Below, one piece after another: positions 35,647-44,964 of a stretch of DNA of 64,000 nt (the first letter of the stretch is position 1; every line of letters begins with the position of its first letter). The notes under the pieces were generated by a model. It saw only the letters and a program-made list of their open reading frames with translations, was not told where the DNA came from and made no database searches. Source of the stretch: Pseudomonadota bacterium (lineage in GTDB: Bacteria > Pseudomonadota > Gammaproteobacteria > Acidiferrobacterales > Acidiferrobacteraceae); contig JAKAXM010000013.1 in NCBI GenBank assembly GCA_021816625.1, positions 1-64,000 on the forward strand. The letters are read 5' to 3'. Both the position numbers and the translations under genes were made by a program.

Positions 35647-35880
35647 ATGATCCTGTTTCCGGGTCTCAGGCAACGGCCCCAGGCGGAATGTCAGATCGTG
35701 GTGGCGCGCATCAATGGCGTGCTCAAGGGCTTCCCCGAGGTCGTGTTCGCGGATCTCAACCTGAAGCTCAATCTGCTCTGGGTGAGCGTACGCGCCCGGC
35801 CGGGGGTCATCCTCGACATCGCGTGTTGTGTGAAATTTCACGTCCCGGAGGCCCTGCTCGTAGGCCCCAAGACCGCCTAA
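35647..35880 (+). CDS. Small conserved-looking hypothetical protein
   Basis: A 77-residue ORF filling the gap between clpA and infA. Third codon positions are almost all G or C, as in the confident genes, which supports real coding. The product is rich in Val, Leu and Ile with two adjacent cysteines (IACCVKFHV) but no clear membrane helix. No strong ribosome site precedes the ATG, and the frame is open well upstream with no better start. It is convergent with infA (8-base gap). Function unknown. Confidence 0.55.
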   Translation: MILFPGLRQRPQAECQIVVARINGVLKGFPEVVFADLNLKLNLLWVSVRARPGVILDIACCVKFHVPEALLVGPKTA

Positions 35881-35888
35881 AGGCGCGC

Positions 35889-36107
35889 CTAACGCGCGCG
35901 AAAGACGATGCGCCCCTTGGTCAGATCGTAGGGGGTAAGTTGCACGGTGACCTTATCACCCGTGAGGATGCGGATGTAGTTCTTGCGCATCTTCCCGGAG
36001 ATGTGGGCGGTGACGACGTGGCCGTTGTCGAGTTTGACGCGAAACAGGGTATTGGGCAGGGTATCGACGATGGTACCCTCCATTTCAATATGTTCTTCCT
36101 TTGACAC
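35889..36107 (-). CDS. infA: Translation initiation factor IF-1
   Basis: Binds the 30S A site and helps IF-2 and IF-3 during initiation. The OB-fold sequence is nearly that of E. coli ([40 protein letters not shown]). GTG 36107, eight bases after GGAG, gives 72 residues, the canonical size; an in-frame GTG at 36113 is possible. Its place after clpA and near aat follows the order recalled from E. coli and Pseudomonas. Confidence 0.97.
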   Translation of the reverse strand: MSKEEHIEMEGTIVDTLPNTLFRVKLDNGHVVTAHISGKMRKNYIRILTGDKVTVQLTPYDLTKGRIVFRAR

Positions 36108-36230
36108 TCTCACGCTCCCGAAGATCGCGCTATGATGCCCTAAGGCTCGGGCGTCGTAAAGCCATTTTCCGCTGGCGGGGACCGGAAGATCGTTCCGGGC
36201 ATCCCCCGAGCGGTGCGAAGCCGACGGCTT

Positions 36231-36947
36231 TTAGGGCGGGGTAAAGGGGGCCCAGCGCCCGTTGCGGTAGGCCTCGAGGGCGGCGAAGCGCGCCTTATAG
36301 GCCATCTTGGCGCTGTCTTTGACCCAGTAGCCAAGATACAGATAGGGCAGGCCCAAGCGCCGCGTCTCGGCGATCTGCCAGAGGATGGCGGCGGTGCCCA
36401 GGCCGCGCTCGGGAAAACGGGGGTCGAAAAAGGTATAGACGGCCGAGAGGCCGTCGGTCAGATGATCTACGACCGCGACCGCATAGAGCTGGCCCGCTAC
36501 GCGAAACTCATAGAAACCGGTATCGGCATGGCGTCCCACAAGGAAACGCAGATAGGTCGGCGGATCGGGGTTGGCCATGGTGCCCCCCGGGTGTCGCGCA
36601 TGCTGGTAGCGTAAAAACAGCAGGAAGTGCTCGGCATCGAAACCCGCGGGTTGGCGACTGATCGTAAGATCTTGGTTGCGCTGGGCGGTCCGTCTTTGCG
36701 CGCGGCTCGCCGCGAACCGGCGGACATCGATGCGGACCGGGATGCAGGCCTGGCAGCTCGGGCAATGGGGACGGTAGATGAGATCGCCGCTGCGGCGAAA
36801 CCCGCGCCGGTTGAAGTCGCCAAAGAGTTCGGGCGTGACGGGGAAGCGCGGATCGATGAAGAGCGTGCTCGCCGTTTGCTGAGGCAGGTAGCTGCAGGGG
36901 TGGGCCGTCGACAGAAAGAGATGCGGCGCGCTCTTGGCAACGGTCAT
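36231..36947 (-). CDS. bpt: Leucyl/arginyl-tRNA-protein transferase (Bpt/Ate family)
   Basis: Adds leucine (Bpt) or arginine (Ate) from tRNA to N-termini beginning with Asp/Glu, creating or extending N-degrons. The N-terminal CSYLPQQTASTLF and the cysteine motif HCPSCQACIPVR are typical, as is the C-terminal acetyltransferase-like fold (GLPYLYLGYWVKDSAKMAYK). Bacterial members are mostly Bpt; sequence alone does not settle the amino acid. ATG 36947 overlaps the aat stop (ATGA); a start at 37106 lies within aat and was rejected. 238 residues. Confidence 0.92.
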   Translation of the reverse strand: MTVAKSAPHLFLSTAHPCSYLPQQTASTLFIDPRFPVTPELFGDFNRRGFRRSGDLIYRPHCPSCQACIPVRIDVRRFAASRAQRRTAQRNQDLTISRQPAGFDAEHFLLFLRYQHARHPGGTMANPDPPTYLRFLVGRHADTGFYEFRVAGQLYAVAVVDHLTDGLSAVYTFFDPRFPERGLGTAAILWQIAETRRLGLPYLYLGYWVKDSAKMAYKARFAALEAYRNGRWAPFTPP

Positions 36948-37639
36948 GGACGATCCTCTGCGGCTTGCGGCCAGCGGCCGACCGCCATCGATCGCGCGAC
37001 GGCCTCGCGCAATTGCGACAGGAACTCCGCGCGGGGCATCACGCGCGCGCCGAGGGTGGCCATGTGGGCCGAGGGGACTTGGCAATCTATGAGCAGATAC
37101 CCCCATCGATCGAGCGCCAAGGCGAGTTCAACAAATGCGATTTTTGAGGCGTAGCTTACCGTACTGAACATGGATTCACCAAAAAAGGCCGCCCCCAGCG
37201 CGACACCGTAGAGCCCCCCCACGAGGATGTCGTCCTGCCAGATTTCCACGCTGTGGGCGTGGCCGGACTGAAAGAGCCGCGCGTAGGCGGCGATCATGTC
37301 GGGAACGATCCAGGTCCCGGTCTGCCCCGGGCGCGGCGCCGCACAAGCACGCATCACCGCGAGAAAGGCGGTGTCGAAAGAGACGTCGAACCGGTTTTTA
37401 CGGCGCGCCTTGGCGAGGCTGCGGTTAATGCACAGATCCTGGGGGCGCATGGCCATCCGCGGGTCGGGCGACCACCACAGGATCGGTGAGTGCTCGTCGT
37501 ACCAGGGGAAGATGCCGGCGGCATAGGCGCGCAGCAAGCGCGCCGGTGACAGGTCGCCGCCGGCGGCAAGGGGTGCTTTTGCGGGCGCGTGATCGGGACA
37601 GGGGAAGTCCAGCGTGTCCGGCGGCAGCCAATAGGTCAT
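36944..37639 (-). CDS. aat: Leucyl/phenylalanyl-tRNA-protein transferase
   Basis: Transfers Leu or Phe from tRNA to N-terminal Arg or Lys, making primary destabilising residues that ClpS recognises. Diagnostic segments are FPCPDHAPAKAPLAAGGDLSP, YAAGIFPWY, WWSPDPRM, HSVEIWQ and the GESMFS/ASK motif. 231 residues, E. coli-like. It is upstream of and coupled to bpt. clpS and clpA, which degrade its products, are about 2-4 kb away. Confidence 0.96.
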   Translation of the reverse strand: MTYWLPPDTLDFPCPDHAPAKAPLAAGGDLSPARLLRAYAAGIFPWYDEHSPILWWSPDPRMAMRPQDLCINRSLAKARRKNRFDVSFDTAFLAVMRACAAPRPGQTGTWIVPDMIAAYARLFQSGHAHSVEIWQDDILVGGLYGVALGAAFFGESMFSTVSYASKIAFVELALALDRWGYLLIDCQVPSAHMATLGARVMPRAEFLSQLREAVARSMAVGRWPQAAEDRP

Positions 37640-37700
37640 GGCCGGCCCCGAGCGGCCCCATCGGGACCCTTGGCGCGCAGCCGGTGGGCGCAGGGCATGC

Positions 37701-38849
37701 TCACGAGGGCGCGCGAAACGGCGAATGTTCGTTTAACTCATGCATGGTGATCTCAAGGCCCGCGTTCTCGCGATCCAGGAAGTCGGCGACGGCCGATTGG
37801 AATTCATGATGGTCCAGCCAATGCATGGAGTAGGTGGGCGTGGGCAGAAAGCCGCGGCTCAGTTTGTGGCCGCCTTGCGCGCCGGCCTCGAAACGGTTGA
37901 GCCCGTGGGCCAGGCAGTAGTCGATGGCCTGATAGTAGCAGGTCTCGAAATGGAGTCCGGAGAGCTCGCGGCGGGTCCCCCAGTAGCGTCCGTAGAGGGT
38001 ATCTTGGTCCCGGAAGAAGAGTGCCGCCGCAATCGATTCCTGGCCCCGCCGGGCGTGGACTAGGACGATGCCGGGCACGGTCGCCCCGATCCGGGAAAAG
38101 AACTCCCGGGTGAGATAGGGGGTGCCGCCGTACTTGAAGATGGTGGTGAGATAGAGATCGTAGAAGTCGTCCCAAAGGGTCTCGCTCACTGCCTGGCCTT
38201 CATGCACCGTGTACTGGACGCAGGCTTCGGCCACGGCACGGCGCTCGCGTTTTATGTTCTTGCGCTTGGGCGCTGAAAACGCCTCCAGGTAGTCGGCAAA
38301 TCCCGTCCAGCCACGGTTTTCCCAATGGAACTGAAACCCCGTGCGCCGGATGAGCCCTGCCTCTGCGAGCCGCACGCAGTCGGCGGTGCTTGGGAAAAGC
38401 CAGTGTACCGAGGACGCACAGGTTGCCTGGGCGCGTGCGCAGATCGCCTGTACGGCTGTCTCGGTCAGGGTTTTCGAAGCCCCGTTCGGACCGGCCAGCA
38501 GGCGAGGCCCCGTCACGGGCGTGAAGGGCACTGCGGCCACGAGCTTCGGATAGTAGTTGAGGCCGGCGCGGCCATAGGCCTGGGCCCACGCCCAATCAAA
38601 GACGTATTCCCCGTAGGAGTGGCGTTTGCGATAGAGCGGCACCGTGCCTATAAGGGTGCCGTGCTGGTAGAGGGCCAGCGGTTCCGGGGACCAGCCCGTA
38701 CCGGCGCCGACCGACCCGCTGTCTTCGAGGGCCTGCAGAAATTCGTGACGCAAGAAGGGTTGTGAACCGGAAAGACTATTCCACATGTTCCTTGGTACCT
38801 CCGCCACGCTGCCGAGAAAAGCGCAGCTGATCGCGGCGGAGTCTATCAC
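37701..38849 (-). CDS. DUF482 / FemAB-like GNAT-fold protein
   Basis: A 382-residue protein of the family labelled peptidoglycan biosynthesis/recognition (PF04339), built of two acetyltransferase-like domains. Motifs include GSQPFLRHEFL, the basic APKRKNIKRERR, and GAQGGHKLSRGFLPTPTYSMHW near the C-terminus. Its biochemical role is not established; a FemX-like aminoacyl transfer to a cell-wall or other acceptor is one guess. GTG 38849 overlaps the stop of the TolC gene upstream as GTGA. Confidence 0.85.
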   Translation of the reverse strand: MIDSAAISCAFLGSVAEVPRNMWNSLSGSQPFLRHEFLQALEDSGSVGAGTGWSPEPLALYQHGTLIGTVPLYRKRHSYGEYVFDWAWAQAYGRAGLNYYPKLVAAVPFTPVTGPRLLAGPNGASKTLTETAVQAICARAQATCASSVHWLFPSTADCVRLAEAGLIRRTGFQFHWENRGWTGFADYLEAFSAPKRKNIKRERRAVAEACVQYTVHEGQAVSETLWDDFYDLYLTTIFKYGGTPYLTREFFSRIGATVPGIVLVHARRGQESIAAALFFRDQDTLYGRYWGTRRELSGLHFETCYYQAIDYCLAHGLNRFEAGAQGGHKLSRGFLPTPTYSMHWLDHHEFQSAVADFLDRENAGLEITMHELNEHSPFRAPS

Positions 38850-40246
38850 GGCCTCTGTCCATGCCCGGGCGCTCGGCCTGCGCCGGTCTGCGCGGCGGGG
38901 CCGCCGGGCGGCAAAAGGCGCGCATTGACCCGCTCGATATCGCCTGCCGTCAGATGGCTTACGGCGGCCTTCAAATCGAGCCGGCTCAGGATGTAGCCAT
39001 AGGTCGCGCGGGCGAGATTACGGCGTGACCGGAAATAGGCCTGCTCGGCGCGCAATACATCCACGTTATTACGTACGCCAACCCGTACCCCCAGGCGTTC
39101 GGAAGCGAGCGCAACCTGTGCTGCCTTCTCGGCGGCCTGCAGGGCGCGGATCTGACGGTAACCGGTGCGGACATTGAGGAAGGCCTCATGGACGTCGAAG
39201 GCGACCTCGCGCGCCGTGCGTAGTTCAGCAACGCGTGCCTTGAAGGCCGCGGCCGCGGCGCGCGCCTCTTGGGCGGACAGCTCGCCACCCTGATAGATGG
39301 GGACTGCGAGGTCGATGCCGATCGTCTTGTCGTGCAACACCGTACCAAAGCCAAATTCGCTCGCGCCGGCACGGCTGTAGCTATAGGCGGCCTCGGCCGT
39401 GATCGTGGGATAGCGGGCGGCGCCGGCGGCGCGGGCCTGGGCGGTAGCGACCCGGGCCTCGAGGCGCGCGGCTTGCAGTACCAGGTTTTCACGCCGGGCC
39501 TTGGCCTCATAGACACTGAGTGCGCCGCGCCGGGGCCGGGGCAGGGGGGCTGCCAGATTGAGAGACCAAAGCCCATAGGCAGGGCCGGCCGTCATACGCT
39601 CGAGGCGGGCACGCGCCAGCCGGACCGCGTTTTGGGCAGCGACCTGTTCGGCGCGCACCGCGTCATAGCGCGCCCGGGCCTCGTTAGCGTCGGTAATCGT
39701 GGCCCGGCCGAGGCGGAAGCTGCGTAGGGCGCGCGCGTACTCGGCATGGAGGGCACGCCCTTCGGCGCGCTGCAGATCAAGGTCGTCACGCGCCAAAAGA
39801 AAGCCGAAATATCGGTTGCAGACCGCGAGGATGAGTTCGCTTTTGGCAAGCGCATGGCGAACGGCGGCCGCGCGCACGCTACGGCCAGCGGCCTGGTAGG
39901 CATAGAGGGCGTGGATATCGAGCAGCGCTTCGCTTACCGAAATCCCATAGCCGTTGGAGTTGAACGTGAAATGCCCGCTCGGGAATGTGAAACCGGGCGT
40001 GCCCCCGAGGATACGGCTGGTGAGATCGTTATAGGTACTGTTGGCTTGCGCGCTTATGTGGGGCAGGAACGCGGACCGGGCCGCGGGCGCCAGCGTCCGG
40101 GCCTCGCGATAGCTGGCGCCGGATTCCCGGTAGCTCATGTCGTGGCGGCGCGCCGCCTGATAGATCTGCGCCAAATCGAGGGCCTGGGCCGCGGCGGTGC
40201 CGGCCAGGAAGGTGGATATGAGCGCAAGTGCGCGGCGCCGTACCAT
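38846..40246 (-). CDS. TolC-family outer-membrane efflux channel
   Basis: A 466-residue type I secretion/efflux channel. The signal peptide ends near AAAQA (residue ~22); two repeats of beta-strand plus long alpha-helix hairpins follow, with the typical NxxxARxxYDAVRAEQVAAQNAVRLAR helix and NVRTGYRQIRAL in the second repeat. The C-terminus is proline/glycine-rich. It lies downstream of a membrane-fusion lipoprotein on the same strand, but no inner-membrane transporter gene is between or next to them. It is coupled to the DUF482 gene by GTGA. Confidence 0.9.
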   Translation of the reverse strand: MVRRRALALISTFLAGTAAAQALDLAQIYQAARRHDMSYRESGASYREARTLAPAARSAFLPHISAQANSTYNDLTSRILGGTPGFTFPSGHFTFNSNGYGISVSEALLDIHALYAYQAAGRSVRAAAVRHALAKSELILAVCNRYFGFLLARDDLDLQRAEGRALHAEYARALRSFRLGRATITDANEARARYDAVRAEQVAAQNAVRLARARLERMTAGPAYGLWSLNLAAPLPRPRRGALSVYEAKARRENLVLQAARLEARVATAQARAAGAARYPTITAEAAYSYSRAGASEFGFGTVLHDKTIGIDLAVPIYQGGELSAQEARAAAAAFKARVAELRTAREVAFDVHEAFLNVRTGYRQIRALQAAEKAAQVALASERLGVRVGVRNNVDVLRAEQAYFRSRRNLARATYGYILSRLDLKAAVSHLTAGDIERVNARLLPPGGPAAQTGAGRAPGHGQRP

Positions 40247-40352
40247 GAGGCTTACTCCTTGGTGCTCGAGAGTGCACGCAGCGGATCCCCGGTGTGCGCC
40301 GTGTCGCCGCTACGCTGTTTTGGGAAATCATCATGCCATGGGGCGTCGCCTC

Positions 40353-41228
40353 TCACGAGGCGGGCTCGCGACCGACGATGCGTACCCGGTCGCCTCCCGT
40401 AAGCCCCGATTGTCCGCGGGTTACGACCAAGGCCCCGGCCGCAAGGCCTGCCCCGATTACCGCCTTGCGACCCCACAAGACGACCCGGCGGACCCGCTGT
40501 TCGCGGACCGTATGGCCCGCTACCGTGAAGACGACCGCGCCCGCGCGCTTAAGGAGTACGGCGCGCCGTGGCACGACGATCGCCCGACGGTTGCCGATCT
40601 GTACATCAATGCGTACCGGGCTGCCGGGGGTAAAACCGGGGCGTCCTGGCAGGGCGATGAGGGCGTAGACCGCCCCGTGTGCCGGATGCGGGTGCAGCGC
40701 CGTTATGCGGCCGACGAGCGGCGCGCGCGGTGCAAGCGGGCTGTGGATCAACACCGGCATGCCCACCGCCAGCAGTGCGGCCTTTGTGATCGGAAAAGGC
40801 GCGCGCGCCGCGCGGATACCCGGTCCGGCGAGGGTCATGAGTCCTTGGCCGCGCCCTACGGTTTGTCCTACGTGTACGGCGATGGAACGCACGACGGCCG
40901 CGGCCGGCGCCCGCACGCGCCAGTGACTACGAGGGCCGGATCCCGTACGCGCGCCGATCCCGCGCACCAGGATGGTGTGGGGCGCGACCGCCGTCCCCGG
41001 CCCCACCGCGACCGACAGGATACGGCCGGCGGCCGGGGCTTCTACCGCAGGGCTTGCGCCCGGCCCGATATTTCCGACCGATGTGACCCATTGGGGGACG
41101 GAGGCCGTGACGGCGCTACGGACATGGACCGGGACCACAGGCCCCCGCGGGCTTGCGCTGGACCGCGAACAGGCGCACAACGCCGCGCCCAATACGATGA
41201 GCGAAGCCGGACTTCTCGTGACGCGCAC
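40353..41228 (-). CDS. RND-type efflux adaptor lipoprotein
   Basis: A 291-residue periplasmic adaptor. GTG 41228 behind GAGGA gives a compact lipoprotein signal (two arginines, ASLIVLGAAL core, lipobox LCAC with Cys20). Lipoyl-type halves are seen around ILSVAVGPGTAV and VRSIAVHVGQTVGRG, without a long helical hairpin between them, then barrel domains with VVPRRAVL. An alternative ATG at 41306 also has an excellent GAGGAGG site but would place a 26-residue extension before the signal. It pairs with the TolC gene downstream; no pump gene is adjacent. Confidence 0.78.
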   Translation of the reverse strand: MRVTRSPASLIVLGAALCACSRSSASPRGPVVPVHVRSAVTASVPQWVTSVGNIGPGASPAVEAPAAGRILSVAVGPGTAVAPHTILVRGIGARTGSGPRSHWRVRAPAAAVVRSIAVHVGQTVGRGQGLMTLAGPGIRAARAPFPITKAALLAVGMPVLIHSPLAPRAPLVGRITALHPHPAHGAVYALIALPGRPGFTPGSPVRIDVQIGNRRAIVVPRRAVLLKRAGAVVFTVAGHTVREQRVRRVVLWGRKAVIGAGLAAGALVVTRGQSGLTGGDRVRIVGREPAS

Positions 41229-41342
41229 CGCTTTTCCTCGTGATCGATGGGTCCATGGTAGCTGCGTGGCGCCTGTGGCTGCAAGATGGACGATGGCTCG
41301 TGGCATAATGGCCTCCTCGGTCAGCGAGAAAAGGAGAATCGG

Positions 41343-42491
41343 GTGCGCCTGCATGAGTACCAAGCCAAGGCCTTATTGGCGGCCTGGGGGATCGCGACAC
41401 CGCGCGGTGTCGTGGTGCGTAGCCCAGACGAGGCGGCTGCGGCGGCCGCGGGTCTTGGCGGGACGGAGTGTGTGGTGAAGGCGCAGATCCACGCCGGCGC
41501 TCGCGGCCAGGCCGGCGGTGTGCGGGTCGTACCACACGCGCAGGCTCCGGAGGTCGCGCGGGCGCTCCTGGGGACGCGGCTCGTCACCCGCCAGACCCCG
41601 CCGGGTGGGCTACCGGTAGACGTCGTGTTGCTCGAGGCCCCGGTCGCGGCGGTGCGGGAACTCTACCTGGCGTGCACGCTCGACCGCCGCGGAGGTACGC
41701 GGGTTTTGCTGGCGAGCGGGGCGGGGGGCATGGGGATCGAGGAGGGCGCCGCGCCGCAGGCGTGGCCCATCGACACGGTGAGGGGCTTTTCCGCGTACGA
41801 GGGGCGCGCCTTAGCCAAAGCGATCGGCTTGAACGGGCGCGCGGTGGCGGCCTTTGGAGAGCTTACCGCGCGGCTCGTCGATCTTGCGCTTGATAAGGAT
41901 GCCTTGTTGGTCGAGATCAACCCCGTCCTCGTAACCGCTGATGGCGAGCTCATCGCCGGGGACGCCAAGATGGAGATCGACGATAACGCGCTATTCCGCC
42001 AGCCGACCATCGAGGCCTTGCGCGACAGCCGCCAGGGCGATCCCCGCGACGAAGAGGCGCGCATGCGCGGCGTGCAGTACATCGCCCTAGAGGGGGACAT
42101 AGGCTGCCTCGTAAACGGCGCGGGGCTTGCCATGGCCACCATGGATTTGATCGCCGCGGCCGGGGGCCGGCCGGCTAACTTTTTGGATGTGGGCGGCGGT
42201 ACGACGGCCCAGAAGGTCGCGGAGGCGCTGGATGTAATCGCGGGCGATCGCCGCGTGAAGGCGGTGCTCGTGAACATTTTTGGCGGTATCGTGCGCTGCG
42301 ACCTCATAGCCGAGGGTTTGTTGGTGGCCGCGCGACGTTTTGAACGTCGCTTACCCATCGTGGTGCGGCTCGTGGGCACGCGGGCGCAAGAAGGGCGCTT
42401 GGCGCTCGCGAGCGGAGGTCTCGAGGGTGATGTCACAGACAGTCTTGAGGAGGCGGCGCAGCTTGCGGTGCGCCGGGCGCGGGCGTCATGA
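41343..42491 (+). CDS. sucC: Succinyl-CoA synthetase beta subunit
   Basis: Nucleotide- and succinate-binding subunit of the TCA-cycle enzyme that makes ATP (or GTP) from succinyl-CoA. ATP-grasp region [16 protein letters not shown], metal residues [26 protein letters not shown] (split by strands) and the carboxy-domain loop FGGIVRCD are present. GTG 41343 behind AAGGAGA gives 382 residues, near the E. coli 388. ATGA overlap with sucD. The oxoglutarate dehydrogenase genes that usually precede it are absent here. Confidence 0.96.
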   Translation: MRLHEYQAKALLAAWGIATPRGVVVRSPDEAAAAAAGLGGTECVVKAQIHAGARGQAGGVRVVPHAQAPEVARALLGTRLVTRQTPPGGLPVDVVLLEAPVAAVRELYLACTLDRRGGTRVLLASGAGGMGIEEGAAPQAWPIDTVRGFSAYEGRALAKAIGLNGRAVAAFGELTARLVDLALDKDALLVEINPVLVTADGELIAGDAKMEIDDNALFRQPTIEALRDSRQGDPRDEEARMRGVQYIALEGDIGCLVNGAGLAMATMDLIAAAGGRPANFLDVGGGTTAQKVAEALDVIAGDRRVKAVLVNIFGGIVRCDLIAEGLLVAARRFERRLPIVVRLVGTRAQEGRLALASGGLEGDVTDSLEEAAQLAVRRARAS

Positions 42492-43363
42492 GCGTTTTGA
42501 TCGATAAGGATACCCGAGTCATCTGCCAGGGTTTTACGGGCAAACAGGGGACCTTTCACTGCGAGCAGGCGATCGCCTATGGCACGCAGATCGTAGGCGG
42601 GGTGACGCCGGGTAAGGGCGGGGGCCGGCATCTGGATAGGCCGGTGTTCGATACCGTGGCGGAGGCGGTCGCGGCGTTGCGGCCTGACGCCTCGGTGATC
42701 TACGTGCCGGCGGTGGCCGCCGCCGATGCGATCTTCGAGGCCGCGGCCGCCGGCATAGGCCTTATCGTATGCATCACCGAGGGCATACCCGTGGCCGATA
42801 TGCTGCGCGTCAAGGCCTGTCTGCCGGCACACACGCGGCTCATAGGCCCCAATTGTCCCGGCATCATCACCTCGGGGGCCTGCAAGATTGGCATCATGCC
42901 CGGGGCGATCCATAGACCCGGTGTGGTTGGCATCGTCTCGCGCTCCGGGACCTTGACCTACGAGGCGGTGGCGCAGACAACGGCGGCGGGGCTTGGCCAG
43001 ACCACCTGTATCGGCATCGGCGGTGATCCGGTCCATGGTCTGGGTTTCATCGATTGTCTCGCGCTTTTCGAAGCGGATCCCGCAACCCAAGGGATCGTAC
43101 TGGTCGGTGAGATCGGAGGGACGGAGGAGGAGGCCGCCGCGGCCTACATCCGCGAGCATGTGCGCAAGCCCGTGGTCGCCTATGTGGCCGGCATGACCGC
43201 GCCGCCGGGCCGGCGCATGGGGCACGCTGGCGCTGTGATCGCTGGCGCCCAAGGCACTGCGCGCGCCAAGAAGGAGGCCCTGATGGCGGCCGGTGTGACC
43301 GTCGTCGATTCACCGGCGCGTATGGGCGAGGCCATGGCGTCGCGGCTCGCGCGGCCGTGTTGA
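42488..43363 (+). CDS. sucD: Succinyl-CoA synthetase alpha subunit
   Basis: CoA-binding and catalytic subunit. CoA-binding Rossmann motif [10 protein letters not shown] at the N-terminus; the phosphohistidine is in [10 protein letters not shown] (C-terminal domain). Glu of GEIGGTEEE is also kept. 291 residues, near the E. coli length. Translationally coupled to sucC by ATGA, and its end overlaps the nadE start by seven bases, so the three genes form one transcript. Confidence 0.97.
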   Translation: MSVLIDKDTRVICQGFTGKQGTFHCEQAIAYGTQIVGGVTPGKGGGRHLDRPVFDTVAEAVAALRPDASVIYVPAVAAADAIFEAAAAGIGLIVCITEGIPVADMLRVKACLPAHTRLIGPNCPGIITSGACKIGIMPGAIHRPGVVGIVSRSGTLTYEAVAQTTAAGLGQTTCIGIGGDPVHGLGFIDCLALFEADPATQGIVLVGEIGGTEEEAAAAYIREHVRKPVVAYVAGMTAPPGRRMGHAGAVIAGAQGTARAKKEALMAAGVTVVDSPARMGEAMASRLARPC

Positions 43364-44964
43364 CCCTGGCTTTGTGTCAGATGCGCTGCGCGGTGGGCGA
43401 CATCGCTGGTAATGCCGCGCGTATCGCCGAGCGTGCCCGCGTAGCCCGCACGGCGCATCAGGCGGCGCTCATCGCCTTTCCGGAACTCGCGCTCACAGGC
43501 TACCCTCCCGAGGATCTTCTGTTGCGTCCCGACTTTGTGGCACAGGCCCAGCGGGCGCTCGCAGCCCTAGCGCACGAGTCCACGGACATCGATCTGCTGG
43601 TCGGTCTGCCATGGGCCGAGGATGGGCAGGTCTATAACGCCTTGGCATGGCTGCACGCAGGCACCGTCGCGGATGTCTATCGCAAACAGATCCTGCCGAA
43701 CTACGGGGTCTTCGATGAGCGCCGTTATTTCAGTCCGGGCCGCGACGCCCTGGTGCGTACCGTGGCGGGCGTCCGCGTGGGCGTGACGATCTGCGAGGAT
43801 CTCTGGGAACCAGGGCCAGTCGCGCAGTGCGCTGCGCAAGGCGCGCAGCTCGTCGTGAATATCAATGCCTCGCCCTATCATCGCGGCAAGGCGCCGCTGC
43901 GTCTTACGGTGGCGCGCGAGCGGGTCGGCGCGTCCCGGGCGGCGTTGGCCTATGTGAACATGATCGGCGGCCAAGATGAGCTCGTATTCGATGGCGCCTC
44001 GTTCATCCTCGATGCGGGCGGGGCCGTGGCCGCGCGCGGTGCGGCCTTTGCGGAAGATCTGGTGGTCGCCCGCTGCGCGCCGAGCGGCACGGTGGCCGAG
44101 GGTAGTTGCGCACCCTGGCCGGAGGCGGAAGCGGAGCTCTACGCGGCCTTGCAACTTGGACTTGCCGATTATGTGCGCCGCAACGGTTTTCGGACGGTCG
44201 TGCTGGGCCTGTCTGGGGGCATCGATTCAGCGTTGACGCTGGCCTTGTGCCACGACGCCTTGCCCGACGTCACGCTAAAGCCGGTCATGATGCCCTCTCC
44301 CTATACGCAGGCAATCAGCCGCGCCGATGCGCAGGCGCAGGCGCAGGCGCTGGGCCTAGACCTTGCCGTGATCCCGATCGATAAACTGTATGCCGCCTTT
44401 GCCGAGGCCTTGGACGGGCAGTGGCAGGGTCCCGGGCACGCGCTTGCCTTGGAAAACGTCCAGGCCCGCGTGCGCGGCACTTTGCTCATGGGGATCGCCA
44501 ATGCCCATGAGGGCCTCGTGGTCGTAACCAGCAACAAGAGCGAGCTCGCGGTGGGCTATGCGACCCTTTATGGCGATATGGCCGGCGGCTACAGCCCGCT
44601 CAAGGATGTGCTGAAGACCGATGTCTATGCGCTCGCCCGGTGGCGCAACCGGTGCAGTCCGGTGATTCCGCAGCGTGTCCTCGAGCGCGCCCCGAGCGCC
44701 GAATTGCGCCTGGATCAGAAAGACAGCGACAGTCTGCCGCCCTATGATCTCCTAGATCAGGTATTGGCGCGCTATATCGAGGACGGTTGGGGCCGCGAGC
44801 GCCTGCTTGCCGATGGCTTCGAGGCCCCCTTGGTGGATCGTGTCCTGATGCTCGTACGCCGCGCCGAGCACAAGCGCCGTCAGGCCCCGCTCGGCACGCG
44901 CGTCACCGTCCGCGCCTTTGGCCGCGACTGGCGCTACCCGGTTACAGCCGCTTACGAGGCCTGA
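43357..44964 (+). CDS. nadE: Glutamine-dependent NAD+ synthetase
   Basis: Last step of NAD synthesis: amidates deamido-NAD using glutamine. The N-terminal nitrilase-type glutaminase domain has Glu ([13 protein letters not shown]), Lys ([18 protein letters not shown]) and Cys ([11 protein letters not shown]); the C-terminal ATP-pyrophosphatase domain has [14 protein letters not shown] and [17 protein letters not shown]. 535 residues, the two-domain type. GTG 43357 lies inside sucD; TTG 43360 would make a TTGA overlap and is an alternative. nadC at 48037 serves an earlier step of the same pathway. Confidence 0.95.
   Translation: MLTLALCQMRCAVGDIAGNAARIAERARVARTAHQAALIAFPELALTGYPPEDLLLRPDFVAQAQRALAALAHESTDIDLLVGLPWAEDGQVYNALAWLHAGTVADVYRKQILPNYGVFDERRYFSPGRDALVRTVAGVRVGVTICEDLWEPGPVAQCAAQGAQLVVNINASPYHRGKAPLRLTVARERVGASRAALAYVNMIGGQDELVFDGASFILDAGGAVAARGAAFAEDLVVARCAPSGTVAEGSCAPWPEAEAELYAALQLGLADYVRRNGFRTVVLGLSGGIDSALTLALCHDALPDVTLKPVMMPSPYTQAISRADAQAQAQALGLDLAVIPIDKLYAAFAEALDGQWQGPGHALALENVQARVRGTLLMGIANAHEGLVVVTSNKSELAVGYATLYGDMAGGYSPLKDVLKTDVYALARWRNRCSPVIPQRVLERAPSAELRLDQKDSDSLPPYDLLDQVLARYIEDGWGRERLLADGFEAPLVDRVLMLVRRAEHKRRQAPLGTRVTVRAFGRDWRYPVTAAYEA

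Noticed and set aside
41229-41306. Upstream ATG for the adaptor lipoprotein with a perfect GAGGAGG site
   Set aside because: The ribosome site is excellent, but this start would place 26 residues before a well-formed lipoprotein signal; kept only as an alternative.
41663-43252. 529-codon minus-strand ORF opposite sucC-sucD
   Set aside because: Low-complexity Ser/Pro/Arg-rich shadow of two well-supported enzyme genes.
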